Positions 11,351 to 25,350 of a DNA stretch of 64,000 nt are shown piece after piece. The stretch is from Helopsaltes ochotensis (taxonomy: Eukaryota; Chordata; Aves; Passeriformes; Locustellidae): NCBI GenBank assembly GCA_013400155.1, contig VXBM01000875.1, forward strand, positions 301,539-365,538, read 5' to 3'. The position numbers were made by a program, and so were the translations under genes. Positions within the stretch are counted from its first letter, which is position 1. The number at the start of each line of letters is the position of its first letter. The notes below the pieces were generated by a model. The model did no database searches. It was given only the letters and a program-made list of their open reading frames with translations, and had not been told where the DNA came from.

Positions 11351-14299
11351 ACTATGAAAAGAGAAACTACTTTTAGAGAAACATTTAGACTTTGACTGTT
11401 CAGTTTGTTATTTAAAATGGATGCTGAAGACTAATGGTGAATGTGGAAGACTTCTGAAGGAGACAAGCATTCAGGAAAATGAAGGGAAAAGGCCTTGGTG
11501 TGTGAATAATATAAATAATATTTATATTCTATTTATATAATATAAATAATTTAAATACTTTTAGAATTTTTTGAATTCATGCAAATTCACTTCTAAATTT
11601 GGTAGACTACCTGTAATTATCAACACACGAGAAATGTATTTGTGCTTCTATGAAGAGACAAAATATTTAATGGAAATTAGACTGCTTTTTTCTTGTCTTA
11701 AGTAGACATTTTGGCCAACTGAATAGCTAGAAGTTCAGAACATTTCAGTTCAGAACATTTCAGTTCAGAACATTTCAGTTCAGTTTACTGCCTAGGTGTC
11801 CAAGGAACATGAAGCTTAGACATCTAGTACACATCAATAGTAATGTAAGAAGAACAAACTAAAATGCATATTGAAATGAGTGCTAAAAACATTTCCCTAG
11901 GATCAAACTAAATAATCTAGGAATAATATTTTAGTTATAGAAGGTGTAAAATATTTTTATATCTATCCTCTTGCCAAGGTACTGAAAACCTTAATGTGTT
12001 CATTGCCAAAAAAATAATGGACATTTTATTCTCCCTTCCTTATTTTGCCTGTTGTTTGCTTCCTCATTTAGTTTAACAACTTTTGAGCTTCCCATTGGAT
12101 TAAAGACTACAATGTACAACACACCAATATGAGGGTGGATGACACTTGCCACGATTTTCAGCATTGATGAAATGCTAAACGTTATTGATTTGTTGTATTT
12201 TAAAAAGATTTGGGAATTTTATTTACCAAAAAGATTTTATTAGAACCAAATAATTTTCAGTGTTAATCACACAATAATTAAAGATCCATATAGCTGCTGG
12301 GCATGATTTTTAAGCTTATGATTCCAGTAAAAAATGGTGGTTCCCAAAGCCACATTAGAAAGATGAAGGATTGCATGAATCAAAGATTCATAAACCTAGT
12401 TATGGAGTGTCATCAGAAAATTAAGGACAGAATAAAAGATTATCTGTGATGGTTCAGAAGAAAAAGCAATGAAAGGAAGGGCAAACAGGCCTATATCAAA
12501 TTCATCATTTGTAGTTATGTGATGTGGTCTTATTTTTGCATCTGCTTACTGTAGAGTAAGCACTACAGTTCTGCCTACCAAAATTAAAGAACAAAGGCTC
12601 ATAATATTGGCATAAAAGTACTTCAGTTTGGGTATGTGCTCACCAAAGGGTTATTCTCAGTTAGGGACTTTTTTGTTTTATTTTGGTTTTTTGTTTTGTT
12701 TTAGTTCCTTCTGGGTTTTTTTGGTTTTTATTTAAACACAGTAGTACTCTTGAGTTAGTTGTTATCTAATGCTAATTACTTTAGTGAAATAAATACTAGC
12801 TCATAACATGGAAAAATAGTAAAAACATATAATATAGAATATATGGAGAGGGTTTTTTTTCCGAGCACTTTTTCAATTGCATGATTATGAGGAAATAATT
12901 GTTATTTTGCCAACAACCGAAGGAAGATTTTAAAGCTTCTTCTGGGTATTTGTATAAAATAATCATATATTTATAAAGCCATAGTATTTTAAGTATAACA
13001 AATCTACCTTTATTTGCACCCACTTATTTTCTGAATCACAACCTGAAAAACTGCAAATGTCCTAAAATAATTTTAATAGTTTTCCAAAGTTAATTTACTA
13101 TTTTAGATCTGTATCATAAAGATGAGAGACACTCTTTAAAAAAGCTTTTCTCATGGTTATACTAAACATTTGGAAAGATAACACATTTGACTACTTCTGA
13201 TAGCTTATATTAAACCGAAAAAAAAAGAACCCAAAATCCATGAAATTCCTGAATAACCCATCATGAAGTTCTGATACAAGTGAGTTAATTGATTAACATT
13301 TATTATAAATATTTCATATTTCTGCTTATGCTATGTTTATAGGGATTTGATCTGTAATCTTCCCTTGTGTTTTTATGTTATAGTTTGTTCCTTGTATATG
13401 ATTTTCATATTGTATTAAATGTCACATTCCTTTAGTGAGCTGTACTGTCTTTGTAAAAGAAAAGTTCAAAGCTGCATCTTTAAGGTAAATGCTGAATCAT
13501 TCTTGTGGAGAGAAATTATAGTATATTTAATAGCAATCATTTTTTTCTTATTTTTACAGGGCTATACAAAGATAACATAATTTGCCTTGCAAAAGTAAGA
13601 TATGAATAAAACCTGATGATGATTCTAAATTAGGAAGTGAACTAAGCCGGTTTAAAGTACAAATTTGACAGAGGAGAACTGGAGTAATGAAAATATGTAT
13701 ATGCCATTAACCAAGAAAACGATGTCATGTAAAATGTATTTTCCTTAAAAGATGTTTTGTAACTGTGGTTTGTTGACTATGCACATATTAATGTATCCAA
13801 ACCTCATTCTTCTTTTAATGTAGTCACGCTTTCCAGCACAAACTTGCCCTCTAAATTTCACTGGTTTTCTTTATTCTTTAATTCCAGTCAGGAGAATTTC
13901 TTATTTATTTCTTATTAGTTGTTAATCACAGGGAGGGTTTATCAGCATGTGTGAGTTTCCTAGATTCTTCACCTCTTTTTACCAAGGACTCTATCTTCTC
14001 TCAGTTGTATACTCACTCCCTTGAGTTTCACAGAACTTGTACATTGAAGTCTTAATAGCTGCTTTGCATCTATTTTCAAAAGCCTTTAAGACACCACAGT
14101 CTACTGATAGAAGTTGTCAGTTTTGTTTCAGTGGCATTTGGGCCTAACTGGGAAAGAGATGGAAAATCTGTAATTAACATTATGCCTGAGTGTGTGCTGC
14201 ATAGTTTTGTAATAATGCCTACTTCATCTTTTTCCCTTTTCAAGAGAGAGAATAGGGTGAAATATCATCTCTATTACCCAAAGACAGGATTAATCAATT
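11351..14299. other. Unique AT-rich sequence
   Basis: Contains the 15-base tandem repeat (11731-11783) and an AT palindromic stretch near 11505-11555. At 13560-13594 there is a strong acceptor ('cttatttttacag') followed by 35 bases open only in the frame with two leading bases, then 'aaaa|gtaaga'. It is too short to call. No other gene is supported. Confidence 0.45.
11731..11783. repeat. 15-base tandem repeat, about 3.5 copies
   Basis: The unit cagttcagaacattt occurs as one copy with a first-base change followed by two exact copies and a half copy (cagttcag). The near identity of the units implies a recent local duplication. No coding role is seen. Confidence 0.95.
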
Positions 14300-15715
14300 A
14301 GTCATACACAAATATCTGTGAACAGATGGGATGCATCTGAGACTGTTGATGGAGCTGGCTGATATCACTGCAAGGCTGTTGTCTGACCTCTTCAAAAGGT
14401 CATGAATTTTAGAGGAGGTTCCCAATGACAGGAAAAAAAAAAAAGTCAGAATTATTATGAAAAATGGCAAGAGGAAGATCCAGGGGACTATGAGCTGGCC
14501 TGCCTCACCTCAGTAATTGTATAGGTGGTAGAATAAATCATCTCAGAAATCATTTTTAGAGTCACGAAGGACAAAAAGGTATTTGGGAGCAACCAATATA
14601 GATTTAGCATGCACAAACCATGCCAGACCAACTTCTATGATGAGATGAGAGGAGATGAGATGAGTAGTGGTGCAGTGGACAAAGGGAGGGTCAATGGATG
14701 GTGTATGCCTTGATTTTAACAAGGCCTTTTACATATTATTATAAAGTCTCATTATGATGAAACTGGTGACATACATGCTGGATAAACAGATAAAGATATA
14801 GATGGAAAATGGATTGGACTGCTAAGCTAAAAGAGCTGTGATAAGTGGTGCAAAGTTCATCTGGTGGTCAAGTAGCAAGTTCCATCTTTCAGGGATTGGT
14901 ACTGGGACTGCTCAATGTCTGTCTGCACTAATGGCCTGCATGGTGGGACACAATACATTCTCAGCAAGTTTGTTCATGGTACCAAATTGGGAGAAGTGGT
15001 TGATACACTGAATGACTGTTGTGCAGAAGGGCCTGATTAGGGTGAAGGAATGCATTAACAGGAACCACATGAACAGAAGCAAGTGCAAAGTCCTATGCCA
15101 GGGGAGGAGTAACTGCATGCAAAAGTAGAGGCTGGTGGCAACCAGGTGGCTGAAGACAAGAGCTTTGAAAAGCTTGTGGACATTAAGTTGAATGTGACTC
15201 AGCAACAAGGTCAATTGCATTCTGAGCTCTATTACTAAGAATGCTGTCAGCATTTTCAGGGGCATCGTCTTTCCACCGTTGTTTGGCACTTCTGAGAGTG
15301 CATTTGAAGTGCTTGGCTTGCCTCCCTGTTTCCAGAGAGACATTAGCATACTCAAGTGTGAGTAGGGGGTAAGCAAGATGGCCAAGGACCTGGAAGGACG
15401 TGACGGATGAGGGCAGGTTGAGGAAATGAGGTTTGTGTTGCTTTGACAAGAGAAGTCTCAAGAGAGTCCTTGCTTCTGTCTGCAACTGCCTGAATGGATG
15501 GAGCCAGACTCTTGCCAGAAGTGTGTGGCTACGGGATGGGAGGCAACGGACACAAGCTGCAACATGGGAAGCGACCACTAGATATAGGGAAAAACTGGTT
15601 CTACCATTAAGTTTTTCAAGTCCTGAAATTGGTTGCCCTAAGAGTTTGTGGCATGTCCATCCTCAGAGGTGTCTGAGACTTGATTGGACACAGCTGTGTG
15701 TAACCTACTGTAGTT
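14300..15715 (+). mobile_element. CR1 LINE copy, degenerate ORF2 and 3' region
   Basis: The text follows the CR1 order on the plus strand. It starts with 'gatgggatgcatctgagactgttgatgg', continues to a reverse-transcriptase remnant ('gattttaacaaggcctttta', from the conserved FNKAFD-type motif near 14714), then 'caggggaggagt', and ends with 'gaccactagatatagggaaaaactgg' and a cysteine-poor tail near 15690. Frames are broken by many stops and indels, so it is a dead copy. The open frames of 131 and 157 codons on the opposite strand are shadows with no CR1 sense. Confidence 0.75.
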
Positions 15716-16844
15716 AGAACTTGTTTAAGAACAGGGTCATAATGTACCAACTTAAAACATTCCATGATTCCATTAAATTGTGAACTTGGCTCTGGTTACT
15801 AACACTTTTTATCATAGGAATTCTTTAAACAAAAATCTTTAACAAGACAGGTAATTTAGTCTGGAAACTGGAGATGTCAAGGTAATCAAGATACCATAAA
15901 CCAAAGGATGCACCAGCTTGCCAACTTTGTAGACCTATGAAAACTGAACAGACTGTAACAGCAAAAGATGTTTGCACTAGTGGATAGTGGGAAACTATGA
16001 TTTATGCCAACCACATTCAAACTGAGGTGAACATTTCTTCCAAAACTGACATGTTCAATTAGTTAAATTTCTAACATCCACTTCTTTGCCTTTGAAAGTA
16101 CTTCAGGTTTTGACTTTACCTGGAATCGCTATGCTCCTCAGTAATTTATCCAGAGCTCTATATGCCAGTTCAAAGGCACACACCTGTCAGTATGGTGAAG
16201 TACATAATTCTGTATGCATCCTCATACCACCTTACCTGTCTATGCATTCTCTCAGCTACAGAAAGCAGTAGGGATACTATTTATAGACAGTAAAGTATTA
16301 CCTGTTAAAGAGAAGAAACACATCTTTCCATTTTCTTGACCTATACCATGCCATATTTTGTTGTCTGTAGAAAAAGAGACGAGGTTGGTTAGTTCTGCAC
16401 ATCCTGTCTCCAAACACCACATTTACCATGCACATCTCATATGGTGAATTGTAATTTAACCATACCAATTACCATATACCAGACATCCTCTGTCAGCTTT
16501 TCCTTCATGTCCATTTGCTGCATACCCATAAAGCTTCTGTTCTAAGAGAAGATGGGGCAACAGCAATTATTTATTTTTCTCTCTTAACAAAACAAATCTT
16601 TTCACCCAGATGCTCACTGTGTTCCAGTGATATCAGGCCCTTTCAACATCACTTTCAAAGAATAAAGTTTACCCTTCTATAGATCCTGAAATACTGGCTA
16701 TATATCTATAAACTCATTTATTCCTTCCATCAACATTATAAATGTCACACTTCACAGATTGTAAGTAAAAGAGACAAGCCATTGAAACTGCCCAACCAGA
16801 ACCAGCCCCTTCACCAGAATGAAAAATGTAGACATTCAGGAGAA
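15716..16844. other. Unique sequence, nothing recognised
   Basis: No repeat family, exon or RNA gene is visible. The base composition is slightly less AT-rich than its neighbours. Confidence 0.4.
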
Positions 16845-16915
16845 TCTAAAGTTGTAGTTGGCTCTACTTTGAGGAGGCAGTTGGACAAGGTTTTTCAGAA
16901 GTCTCTTTCTTTTCT
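16845..16915 (+). mobile_element. Possible short CR1 3' fragment
   Basis: The sequence 'ggctctactttgaggaggcagttggacaagg' followed by 'cagaagtctctttc' resembles the CR1 phrase about a 'gctttgagcagggggttggactagatgatctccagaagtccctt'. Only some 70 bases are recognisable and the 3' terminal motif is absent. Confidence 0.45.
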
Positions 16916-19900
16916 GTAAACAATCATTCTTCACTTGTATTGAACTATGCCTCATTGCAGTGCCTTGAGTGTTCTCCAGCACTACCTGTGTCCAATGCCA
17001 GTAGTTTTGAAGGGTAGAGTATACCATAAGGACTGTACTGTCAATCTGTAAGACATACTGGCTGTGCAGGTAACATCACCAGATTTTTAAGCTGTCAAAA
17101 CCAAATTTTATTGCAAAGTGCATCTAGAAGTCAGTGCAGCTCCAAGACTGCTCTAAAAAAGCAGCCAAAACATATGAGAAGCCAATAGAAATTGTCTCTT
17201 AGAAAGAGTACAGGAAAGATAAGAAAGACAATGGTTATTTCGAGACATATGAAATTTGATTGGTCATGATGCATTTAGGGTTTCTTCTCGAAACACAGTT
17301 TGAGAAGACAGTAATGTGTGTGGAAAGGGATGTACACTGCCTGAGTTTCCATAACCTTCCTCTACAACATTCCTTTACTCATGTGATAGCTCACTCCAGA
17401 CTGAGACTACATGGCATTACAGACCTTGAAATTGCACTGTCTAAAACATACCTGGTTACTGCAGAGAATGTCTGAGCATAAAATATGAGTACTTCCCCCT
17501 CCTTCACCATTGCCTCACTGCATTACCTTAAAAAAATCTGTTTATTTCTCATCTGGAAAATGGGCAATAATAAAACTGATGTACCTTACTTGGCAACTGT
17601 TAAGATTAAGTAGCTAATGCTGTGGAGCTCATTTTTTCAGAGGTTTCCTATGATGCAAAATAGAGGCATATAGAAACAAAGGAAGAAATTGCATGTTTAA
17701 ACTAGACAGTTTCCTTGTTCAGAGAAACAGAAGGGATAGACATAGATTTTCTGAGATTTCAGTTTCCTTTTCTTTTGCCAGTTACATCTACATTTGGAAG
17801 ACTAATGCTCTAATAATACTTGCTACTCATTTGGAAATTCAGATGAGACATTTGGGTTTCCTAAGTAGTTTTGCATTAGACTTAAGCTATCTCATAAATA
17901 AATGATGACTTAAAAAAATCTGTCTACATTTCATCTTATTATAGAGAGAAGGTCTATTACAGAAAGAAAAACCCCAGGGTGTTACTGTATTGGTCCTTCA
18001 ATATGTATGTGATATTATCCTGTGCTTTAACCACACCAGTCTTTAACAAATCAATTGATTGTACTGTGCTTTGACCTCAGAAACACTACATTGTATATAT
18101 TTTACTAATTTTCAAGTTTGAATGTCTGTGTATATAAGAATGTATATAAATTTGATTATATATAAAGATGTATGTGTATACCTTGTACGTACATATGTAC
18201 ATGTTAAATATAGCTATAAACACATATGGATAAAAATTTTGTCTTCTAAATTATTACATTTCTAAAATAAAATGTGTTTTCTGAACAACTTTATATGAGC
18301 CTGTCTGAGATCCTATATTCTTCATCAGTGGCGAGCATACTGCACTGACTTTGTACCTCCATCAGCCAATTTGCATCTACCTCCACCCTGACTGAATTAT
18401 CAGTGTAGGCATATTGATAGTCTTAATTTCCTACCTGTAAAGCGAAAGGCTAGTTGAGCAGAAAAACACATCAAAGATTATGAGGCATGTACCAAAGTAC
18501 ATAGTAAGACTAGGTATTTATGTAACTAAACCCAAGGGAATCACAAAGCTATGATGATTTTATCCTGTTTTCTAAAAATTTTCAACACTTATTAAACATC
18601 TTGGAGAGTCTGATTCAGCAAAGCAGTTAAGCATGAACTTAACTTGAAGTCAATATACTTAACCACTTGCCTATAACTAATTATGAGCTTAAATGATTTG
18701 CTGAATTTGTAATTTAATATAAATGCATATGAACTGTGGGTTTTTTGGCTTTTTCTTTTCAAAATACAACTTAAAGAGGAGATTGTTTGAAGAGATTGAA
18801 GAGACTTCTTCATTTCTAATTGGTTTCTTCACATTAAGATTTTGCAACCGAAACCCAACAACCTAATGTAAAATAACAATTTTTCTTCTCCTTTAACAAT
18901 CAGATGATTTCTATTAAATATTTTTCACATCTATTCCTGAAACACTTTCTTGCATCTCATACATCATTTACTTATATTTTTATTTTCTTAAGGGGAAAAA
19001 CTTCTTGCAGTAATTTTTTTTTCTTTCCTAGATAACTCTTCTCTTGTTATTCCCTTGTAATTAATCCCTCTCTTAATTGCTCTAGAAAAAAAAAATTCTA
19101 ATAGATGCAATATGCTCATTTCAGTGTTTTCCTGCTATTCATTTAAGAGCCACTCATTATTCAGAAGAAAAACCCCAAATATGGTCTCTAAAAAAGTTTG
19201 TTGTGAGATTAAATGAATGGTAAAGTTATGAAAATTGCAATGTTTGCATTTTTTCCAGCTGTGCAAAAGTAAATATTTAGAAAAACAGTCAATGGAAAAA
19301 GAAAATTCCATGAGGAATAGGATGGCTTTTCAGACTCACTGAATCCAGGTGTACTGCAGCGGGAAGTCTATGGAGGTTACATTACTAAAATCAACCAATA
19401 TTTTGAAAAGTTAAGTTTTTGTAGGCAAGTGTGTTCCTCAAATGCGTGTGGTTTTTATCCACACAGAATAATCCTAAAACACTGATACATTTACCTCCTG
19501 CTTTACAACTTTTTCCAGGTCCTGCTTTACGATTTTTCCTCTTTGTTTCTTACTATTTACTGCAATCAAGTGCTTTTCCTGTAATTGCTCCCATAATTTT
19601 TCCCGGAGTTGAGTCTGCAAGATGTTGCAGTAATCATTTAATCAGTAACAACACATTTTTGCATTCCTACTACATGATTAAATTAGTATAGTTTACATGT
19701 GTTACATTTAGAGAAATCACTGACTCATCAAACCAAAATAAATATTGTAGTCTAATTAAAGATCTTCTGATTTTATAGAATATAAAAATTCTCAAAATAA
19801 GGTCAGGATTTTCCATGTTAATTATAAATAAGTGACTGCTTCTAACAATTAAATTATAGCTAAACTTAACTCGCAGGGAAAAAATTGAAGTTAGACAAAA

Positions 19901-20806
19901 TATCACTAACACTATTTACAGTGCTAACTTAATTTGCCTGGTTCTGGAACAATTAAGTTTGCTCTCATTGTTGTATGACATGGCTCTGATCTCTTAGCAA
20001 AAGCTTATCAAGACCTAAAAATAGCCCAACATCTTTTCAAATATTAATGTGAGATGTTTAAAAATTGTGTAAACAATAAATCATGAATGAAAAATTTCTG
20101 AAAAATGAAAATGTATTCACTTCATTTGCAAATACATTTTATTATTTGTCACATTTCTTCTATACATATTTGCTCACTGCTTGGTGAGGTTTTGCCTCTT
20201 GCAATCATGGGTTCAGTTTCTTCCAACAGTATAAAAAAAAAAACAAAACCCAAAACAACAGTCTTGAAGATAATATTCCATACAGTTAGTTTTTAATCAC
20301 AGGAAAGATTTTAAATTAGGAAGTTGTCGACCATAGGCTACTTAAACTGACCAGAAAACTTTCCCTTTAACAGAAAAAAAAATCAAATTTCCCATACTTG
20401 GGATGACTGGGTTTTTTACCTCAACTTGTGAAACAGGACCTATTTGAACCATTTTCAGACAAAACAGAGATTCAAACAGATAGATCAAAAAACCTGTATG
20501 ACTTCTGGTATATGCTGGAGTTCTATCCAGTAAGGACTCCACACTGACAGAGCTCTACAGCATAGTTAAATGTATTGTGTCTTCATGCCTTGGCAAACGC
20601 AAGTCAAATAAGCAAGTAGAGCTATTTCCTAAGTAAAAGATCAGCCATAATTTCTTGTATATAATGAAACAGCCTTTTCAGTTAGGACAACTGTAACTGT
20701 TCTAAAAAGTAAAACTGTTCTTTACTTACATCTTTTGAATATTTTTACTATATAAACCATATATACCTATGACTATGATTATATAATCATATATAAGCTT
20801 ATCCTA
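16916..20806. other. Unique AT-rich sequence
   Basis: No transposon recognised. A TATA-rich run lies near 18120-18240. A strong pyrimidine tract ending 'ctttcctag' near 19030 has no usable frame after it. Confidence 0.45.
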
Positions 20807-21709
20807 TGTGTTGACTTGATCTTGGCCAGCAGCCAGCTGCCAACCCAGCTGCTCTACCACTCCCTCTTCAACAGGGTGAGAAAATAAAATGAAGAAAAAT
20901 CTAATGAGGAAAGATAAAGGCGGGGAAAGACAAGAGTAAGGAAATCAGTTATCAACATCACAGGTGAAATAGATTTGACATGAAGAAAATTAACTTAATT
21001 TATTGCTAATTAAAGCAGATTGGACAGTAACAAAAGAAAAATATGGAAATTTCCCTGCCCCTTTTTCCCAAGTTCAGTTCCAATCCTTCACCCAAGCACC
21101 TCTCCCTCCTCATCATCTGCCCCTGCCTTCATACCCAGAGCATCACAGGGAAGGGGATATTACAACCTGACCATAACAGTTCCTCTCTACCTTTCCTTCC
21201 TCCTGCTTTTCCCCCTCTCCTCAGGCTGCAGCCCTGCATGAACCACTCCTGTGTGAGTCCTATCCACCAGGTTGAAATCCTTCAGGAAAAAATCTGCTGC
21301 ACTGCAGGTTGTCCACATGCTGCAGTGTGGATATCCACTCTGGTGTGATCCTCTCCACAAACTGCAGGGCTCTCCTCTGTGTTCTTGTTAATGAAAGTAA
21401 ATCTCTGCTCCAGCTCCTGGAGCACATCTCTTTTGCCCTCATCCTTCCTCTGACCTGGGTGATCATGCTGTTTTTTCTCACAGTTTCAGGGGTGGGTGTG
21501 TGTTTGTTTGTTTTTTCCTCCTCTTTTGCTTGTCCAGTATATTTCCCTTTCTAAAATATATTTTCTCAGAGGCGCCACCAGCCTTTCTGATGGTTCAGCT
21601 GTGCCCTGGGGTGGATTCATTGGGACTGTCTGGAACAAGCTGTGGGACAGCCCTGGCCTCCCCTCACAGAAGCCTCGCTGCAAAGACTCTGCCATGGAAA
21701 CCTTGTGCA
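20807..21709 (-). mobile_element. Solo LTR of an avian endogenous retrovirus, minus orientation
   Basis: The plus strand opens 'tgtgttgacttgatcttggcc' and closes '...ccttgtgca', giving TG...CA ends about 903 bases apart. The interior follows the complement of a common avian ERV LTR that I remember. It has 'ctgctctaccactccctcttcaacagg', a 'taatttattgc' stretch giving AATAAA on the minus strand (near 21000), and repeated 'ctgca...gtgg' blocks. The right part has 'cagaggcgccaccag'. The second copy at 27389-28598 in the other orientation supports the family assignment. No flanking gag, pol or env was seen, so this is a solo LTR. I found no clean target-site duplication. The 100-codon and similar open frames inside are LTR artefacts. 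Confidence 0.75.
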
Positions 21710-22119
21710 TCTCAAAGGTTCTAGCAATTGAACAGCTACAATTCTTCAAACATTTTTGGGTTAATTTTGATCCAGTTGAAAATTCCATGCATCACTTTTA
21801 CCACCTTATATGAAAAAAACCTTTCAAGACGCAGAATTTGTAGGATTTGTCTTGATCACAATGAAGAGTTATTTAGTCTTTGTACTAACATTGTCTGTGA
21901 TTACTATCATCAAGACGTAGTTATCACCTTGTTTGAATGATTTCATATGAACTATTTAAATTGCCCTTTAAAAATCCCTAACAGCCAGATTTTTTGTTTT
22001 AATAGGACCATAATTTGTTCGTAAATCTAAATGTAAGAAGTTCTGAGCAATAAGTGCATTGCTTAGTAGGAATGATAAGTACCAAACTCCAAGTGACTAG
22101 GGTCACTTGGTTTGTTCAA
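21710..22119. other. Short unique spacer between LTR and CR1
   Basis: About 400 bases of unique AT-rich sequence. I see nothing coding or repetitive in it. Confidence 0.4.
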
Positions 22120-22501
22120 TCCTTGGTTTTTTCAGGCTGGAGAAGAGGAGAGTGAGGGGAGATACGGTGGTCTTCAACATCCTCATGAGGAGGAGAGGGA
22201 CAAGTACTGCTCTCTTCACTCTCATGACCAGCAAAAGGATTCAAAAACTGGCATGAAGCTGAGTCAGGGGAGTTTTAGGCTGGATTTCAGAAGGTATTTC
22301 ATGCAGAGGGTTGTTGGGTGTGGAACAGGGAACTTTCCCAGGGAAGTGATCACAGCACCAAGCCCTACAGAGCTCATAAAGTGTTTGGACAATGCTGTCA
22401 GGTACATGGTGTGTCTCTTGGGTTGCCCTGTGCAGGGGCAGGAGTTGGACTTGATAATCCTGATAGATCCCTCCCAACTCAGCATATCCTGTGATCCTGA
22501 G
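22120..22501 (+). mobile_element. CR1 LINE 3' end
   Basis: It starts with 'ttcaggctggagaagagg' and continues through 'aggctggatttcagaaggtatttcatgcagagggttgt' and 'ggaacagggaactttcccagggaagtg'. It ends with 'ggagttggacttgataatcctgatagatccctcccaa' and a degenerate terminal octamer region ('atcctgtgatcctga'). This is the canonical CR1 3' end in order, and among the better preserved copies here. The 132-codon open frame across it is CR1 3' sequence, not a host gene. Confidence 0.9.
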
Positions 22502-25350
22502 AATCTTTAACCATTTCACCAGAATATTTACCTTTAAACCACAAGTTTTAAAACCTTGCTTGTTTGGAAATATGAATGGATTTGGTTTACTGCACCAGCA
22601 GTCCTATTGAAGAACTTTTTCATTGGTCTTCAGTACTTTGAAATAGCTTTGCTAGGATTTTTCCTAGTCCTAGCTCAGTGAGTTGCATATTGTTTCTAGT
22701 CATGTATCAATGCCTGACTGTTAAACCCGAATGCACTCAGCTGGTAGGCCCAATAATCTGCATGTATAAAGTCCCAAGAGTCCCTTCTCCTTCCTCCTTG
22801 AGCAGTGGCAGCCTCAGAAAGTATTTATGAAGAACATAGGTAGCATCATCAGTATTAATAATTTTATGTTAAACATTACCTTATGATATATATATACATA
22901 TATGTAAAATGTCCATTTATGACATGCACTATAGTGAGCAGAAGAGCCAATAAAAATATATATTTAAATTCTTATTTTTTAATAAATAATGATAAATGAA
23001 GATGATATAAGATTCACTTTCTGAGACTAAATCCTAACTATAATCGTGGTCATAATATTAGACCTGCACCTGTAATGGCTGAGACATTGTTCTATCTGCT
23101 GCACCAACACAATATTTTGTATTGTAACACTATTTCTGTTTGCCCATTGAAAATCTTGCAGACCTGTCAAACACTCAAACCCGTGACCTGACAATATTAA
23201 ATTTATTTCCATTATCTTAGTTCATCCTGGGCGTAATTTTACATTGGCAAGAGCTTTCCCATAATATTATATGACATAGTATGACGTATCATGCCAGCAA
23301 ACATTCATCAGTATTTCTGTGCCTCTGTATAGTAAATACTTATACCCATGGTGAATCAAGTTCATTGTCTGTTAACAGCTGCAGAATTGCCAGTGTGTCC
23401 ATTAATTTATAATTGATGTGTGTTATATAGCAGGTTCCATTTTAAAAAGTTTAAACTTCAGCAAAAAGTTGTGTTTAAGTGAGTAAGAAATATATCTTGC
23501 ATAGGCCAAAATCATCTCTGAATTTTCAATCTTCTTTTGCTGGTGAGATATGTCCGAAATGCTGAGCACAATCTTGATTTATGTTTACAACAGATTTGAA
23601 ATTCAGAACAATTTACTGAAAAACTACTCAAATCTGTAGGGAACTGGAGATCCTTTGTTAAGAGAAGAGGAGAGGTGATGTCTGTTGAAATCTGTAGTGG
23701 GAGGAAATAATGATTTGAAAACGAAATAAAGTTATGGTCATTTTAGCTAAAGGTGTAAAAAATCTAATAGCTATCAACTACATATGTATAAGTTTATAAT
23801 GACTAACACAAGTGTGTTCTAGGCATAGCAAAGAAATATCTTTATCAGTTCTTCTGCCTGCAGCCTTTCCAAAGGCTTTATCTTTCTCTTATCAATCTCT
23901 TCAAAGCTGCTCTTGTATTTTTTATGGAATGGCTATGCACTGTTTAGTATTGCCTAAGATTAGGGTGAAAATTTTATGCACAAGCAGTGATATTCTGTAG
24001 AAAGTTGTATTATCTTAGTCTGGTGTGAAACTTTCTTATGTATGTATGAAAATGCATATAAACTCCATGGCTGCCTCTGGGCTTACCTATGAATATATGT
24101 GAATTCCTTTATATTCTATCAAATTTCAATATAGCCCAATATTTTCCGTTTACTTTTTGTCTCCATAAGCTAATAATAATTCCCATCATCACATAACATC
24201 AAGATTTCTTTTTAACTGTCCGTGTTTTTGGCAAACACAGTGTATCTCTTAGATTTAAATATGGTCTGTGCAAGGTTAATTTCCTAAATCAAATTACATG
24301 ATAATGCAATTTGTTTCTTGGTAAATAATTCAAAATTTTAGTATGTCTGTGAAATTGTACATATTTTTTTTACATCAAAATTATTCTGATAAAAATGGAT
24401 GTGAAAGTGGAAGGGGTTTTTTTTGTTTTTCTCAGATAGGGAAACTATAGCAAAACTATTGGTTTTGTTTTCTTCCAAATTGTGTTACACTGGGAGCCTG
24501 TACTAGGTTCCAGGTCACACTGGTCATCTTGCGGGTGCTTCCAGCTTGAGGTAGAGCTGTTATTTAAAAGACGTGTGGACAAAGAGAAAATGCTAGGCAG
24601 ATTAAGAAGTTAAGAGTCTTGTTTTAAAAAGTTTTATCCCAGTTCAAACTAGTGAGGTCAATTACAATCTTAAAGCAGTTGGGATTTTATGTTTTGCTTA
24701 AATTTATAATTGAAATAAAATTACTTCTGAACTTCCTGATGATAAACTAATATAAGATAAGTAAATCCTTATACACATATAATTAGATTATAAATTTTGG
24801 GCTTGGTATCTGTGTATTTGTACAGCAAATGCAATACAGTTGTATAATAGAATCATAATGCTGAATAAGGTACTATTGTAATATATATTTATATTACAAG
24901 GCTGATATAAGTTTTCCTTTACTTATATGAATATATATTACGATTTCCTAATATATGTCTACTACTTAAATACTAAAACTTCTCTGTACAACCTGACAAT
25001 TTTCATAAGTTTTTTACATTTTTACCCTTATTATTGCTCAACATTTCCGTGCAACTTGGTCTAAAGGTAACACCTTGCACTTTCACAAAACATAAATGAG
25101 GGCCAAAAAACCAAGAAAGAACTGACTTCATTCTAGAATATGCAATCATTGGCAGAAAAACCAAAAATCTTTAATGAATTTAATTTTGGCATGTAACTGT
25201 CAACACAATATAAATGGAAACACATGCAAACATATATAATTATAGATATGTATACACTAAAGATTTTAAAATATTTTAATAAATATTTAAATGTATATAA
25301 AATTTTAATTGGCTTTTTGGAACGAGCATTTGATTTATAGAACACAAAAT
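22502..25350. other. Unique AT-rich sequence
   Basis: Nothing coding recognised. It includes a 10-base-stem inverted repeat at 24876-24899 and TA-rich runs near 22888 and 24870-24950. A good acceptor ('gtttttctcag', about 24437) is not followed by a convincing frame and donor. Confidence 0.45.
24876..24899. repeat. Perfect 10-base inverted repeat, 4-base loop
   Basis: ttgtaatata and tatattacaa flank 'tatt'. In AT-rich DNA such cruciform-prone sites arise often. No function is implied. Confidence 0.8.

Noticed and set aside
13560..13594. 35-base microexon candidate
   Set aside because: Acceptor is strong, but the length, donor and phase give too little to call it.
14912..15578. Open frames of 157 and 131 codons on the minus strand
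   Set aside because: They lie antisense within a degenerate CR1 copy.
22112..22519. 132-codon plus-strand frame
   Set aside because: It is CR1 3' sequence read through, not a host gene.
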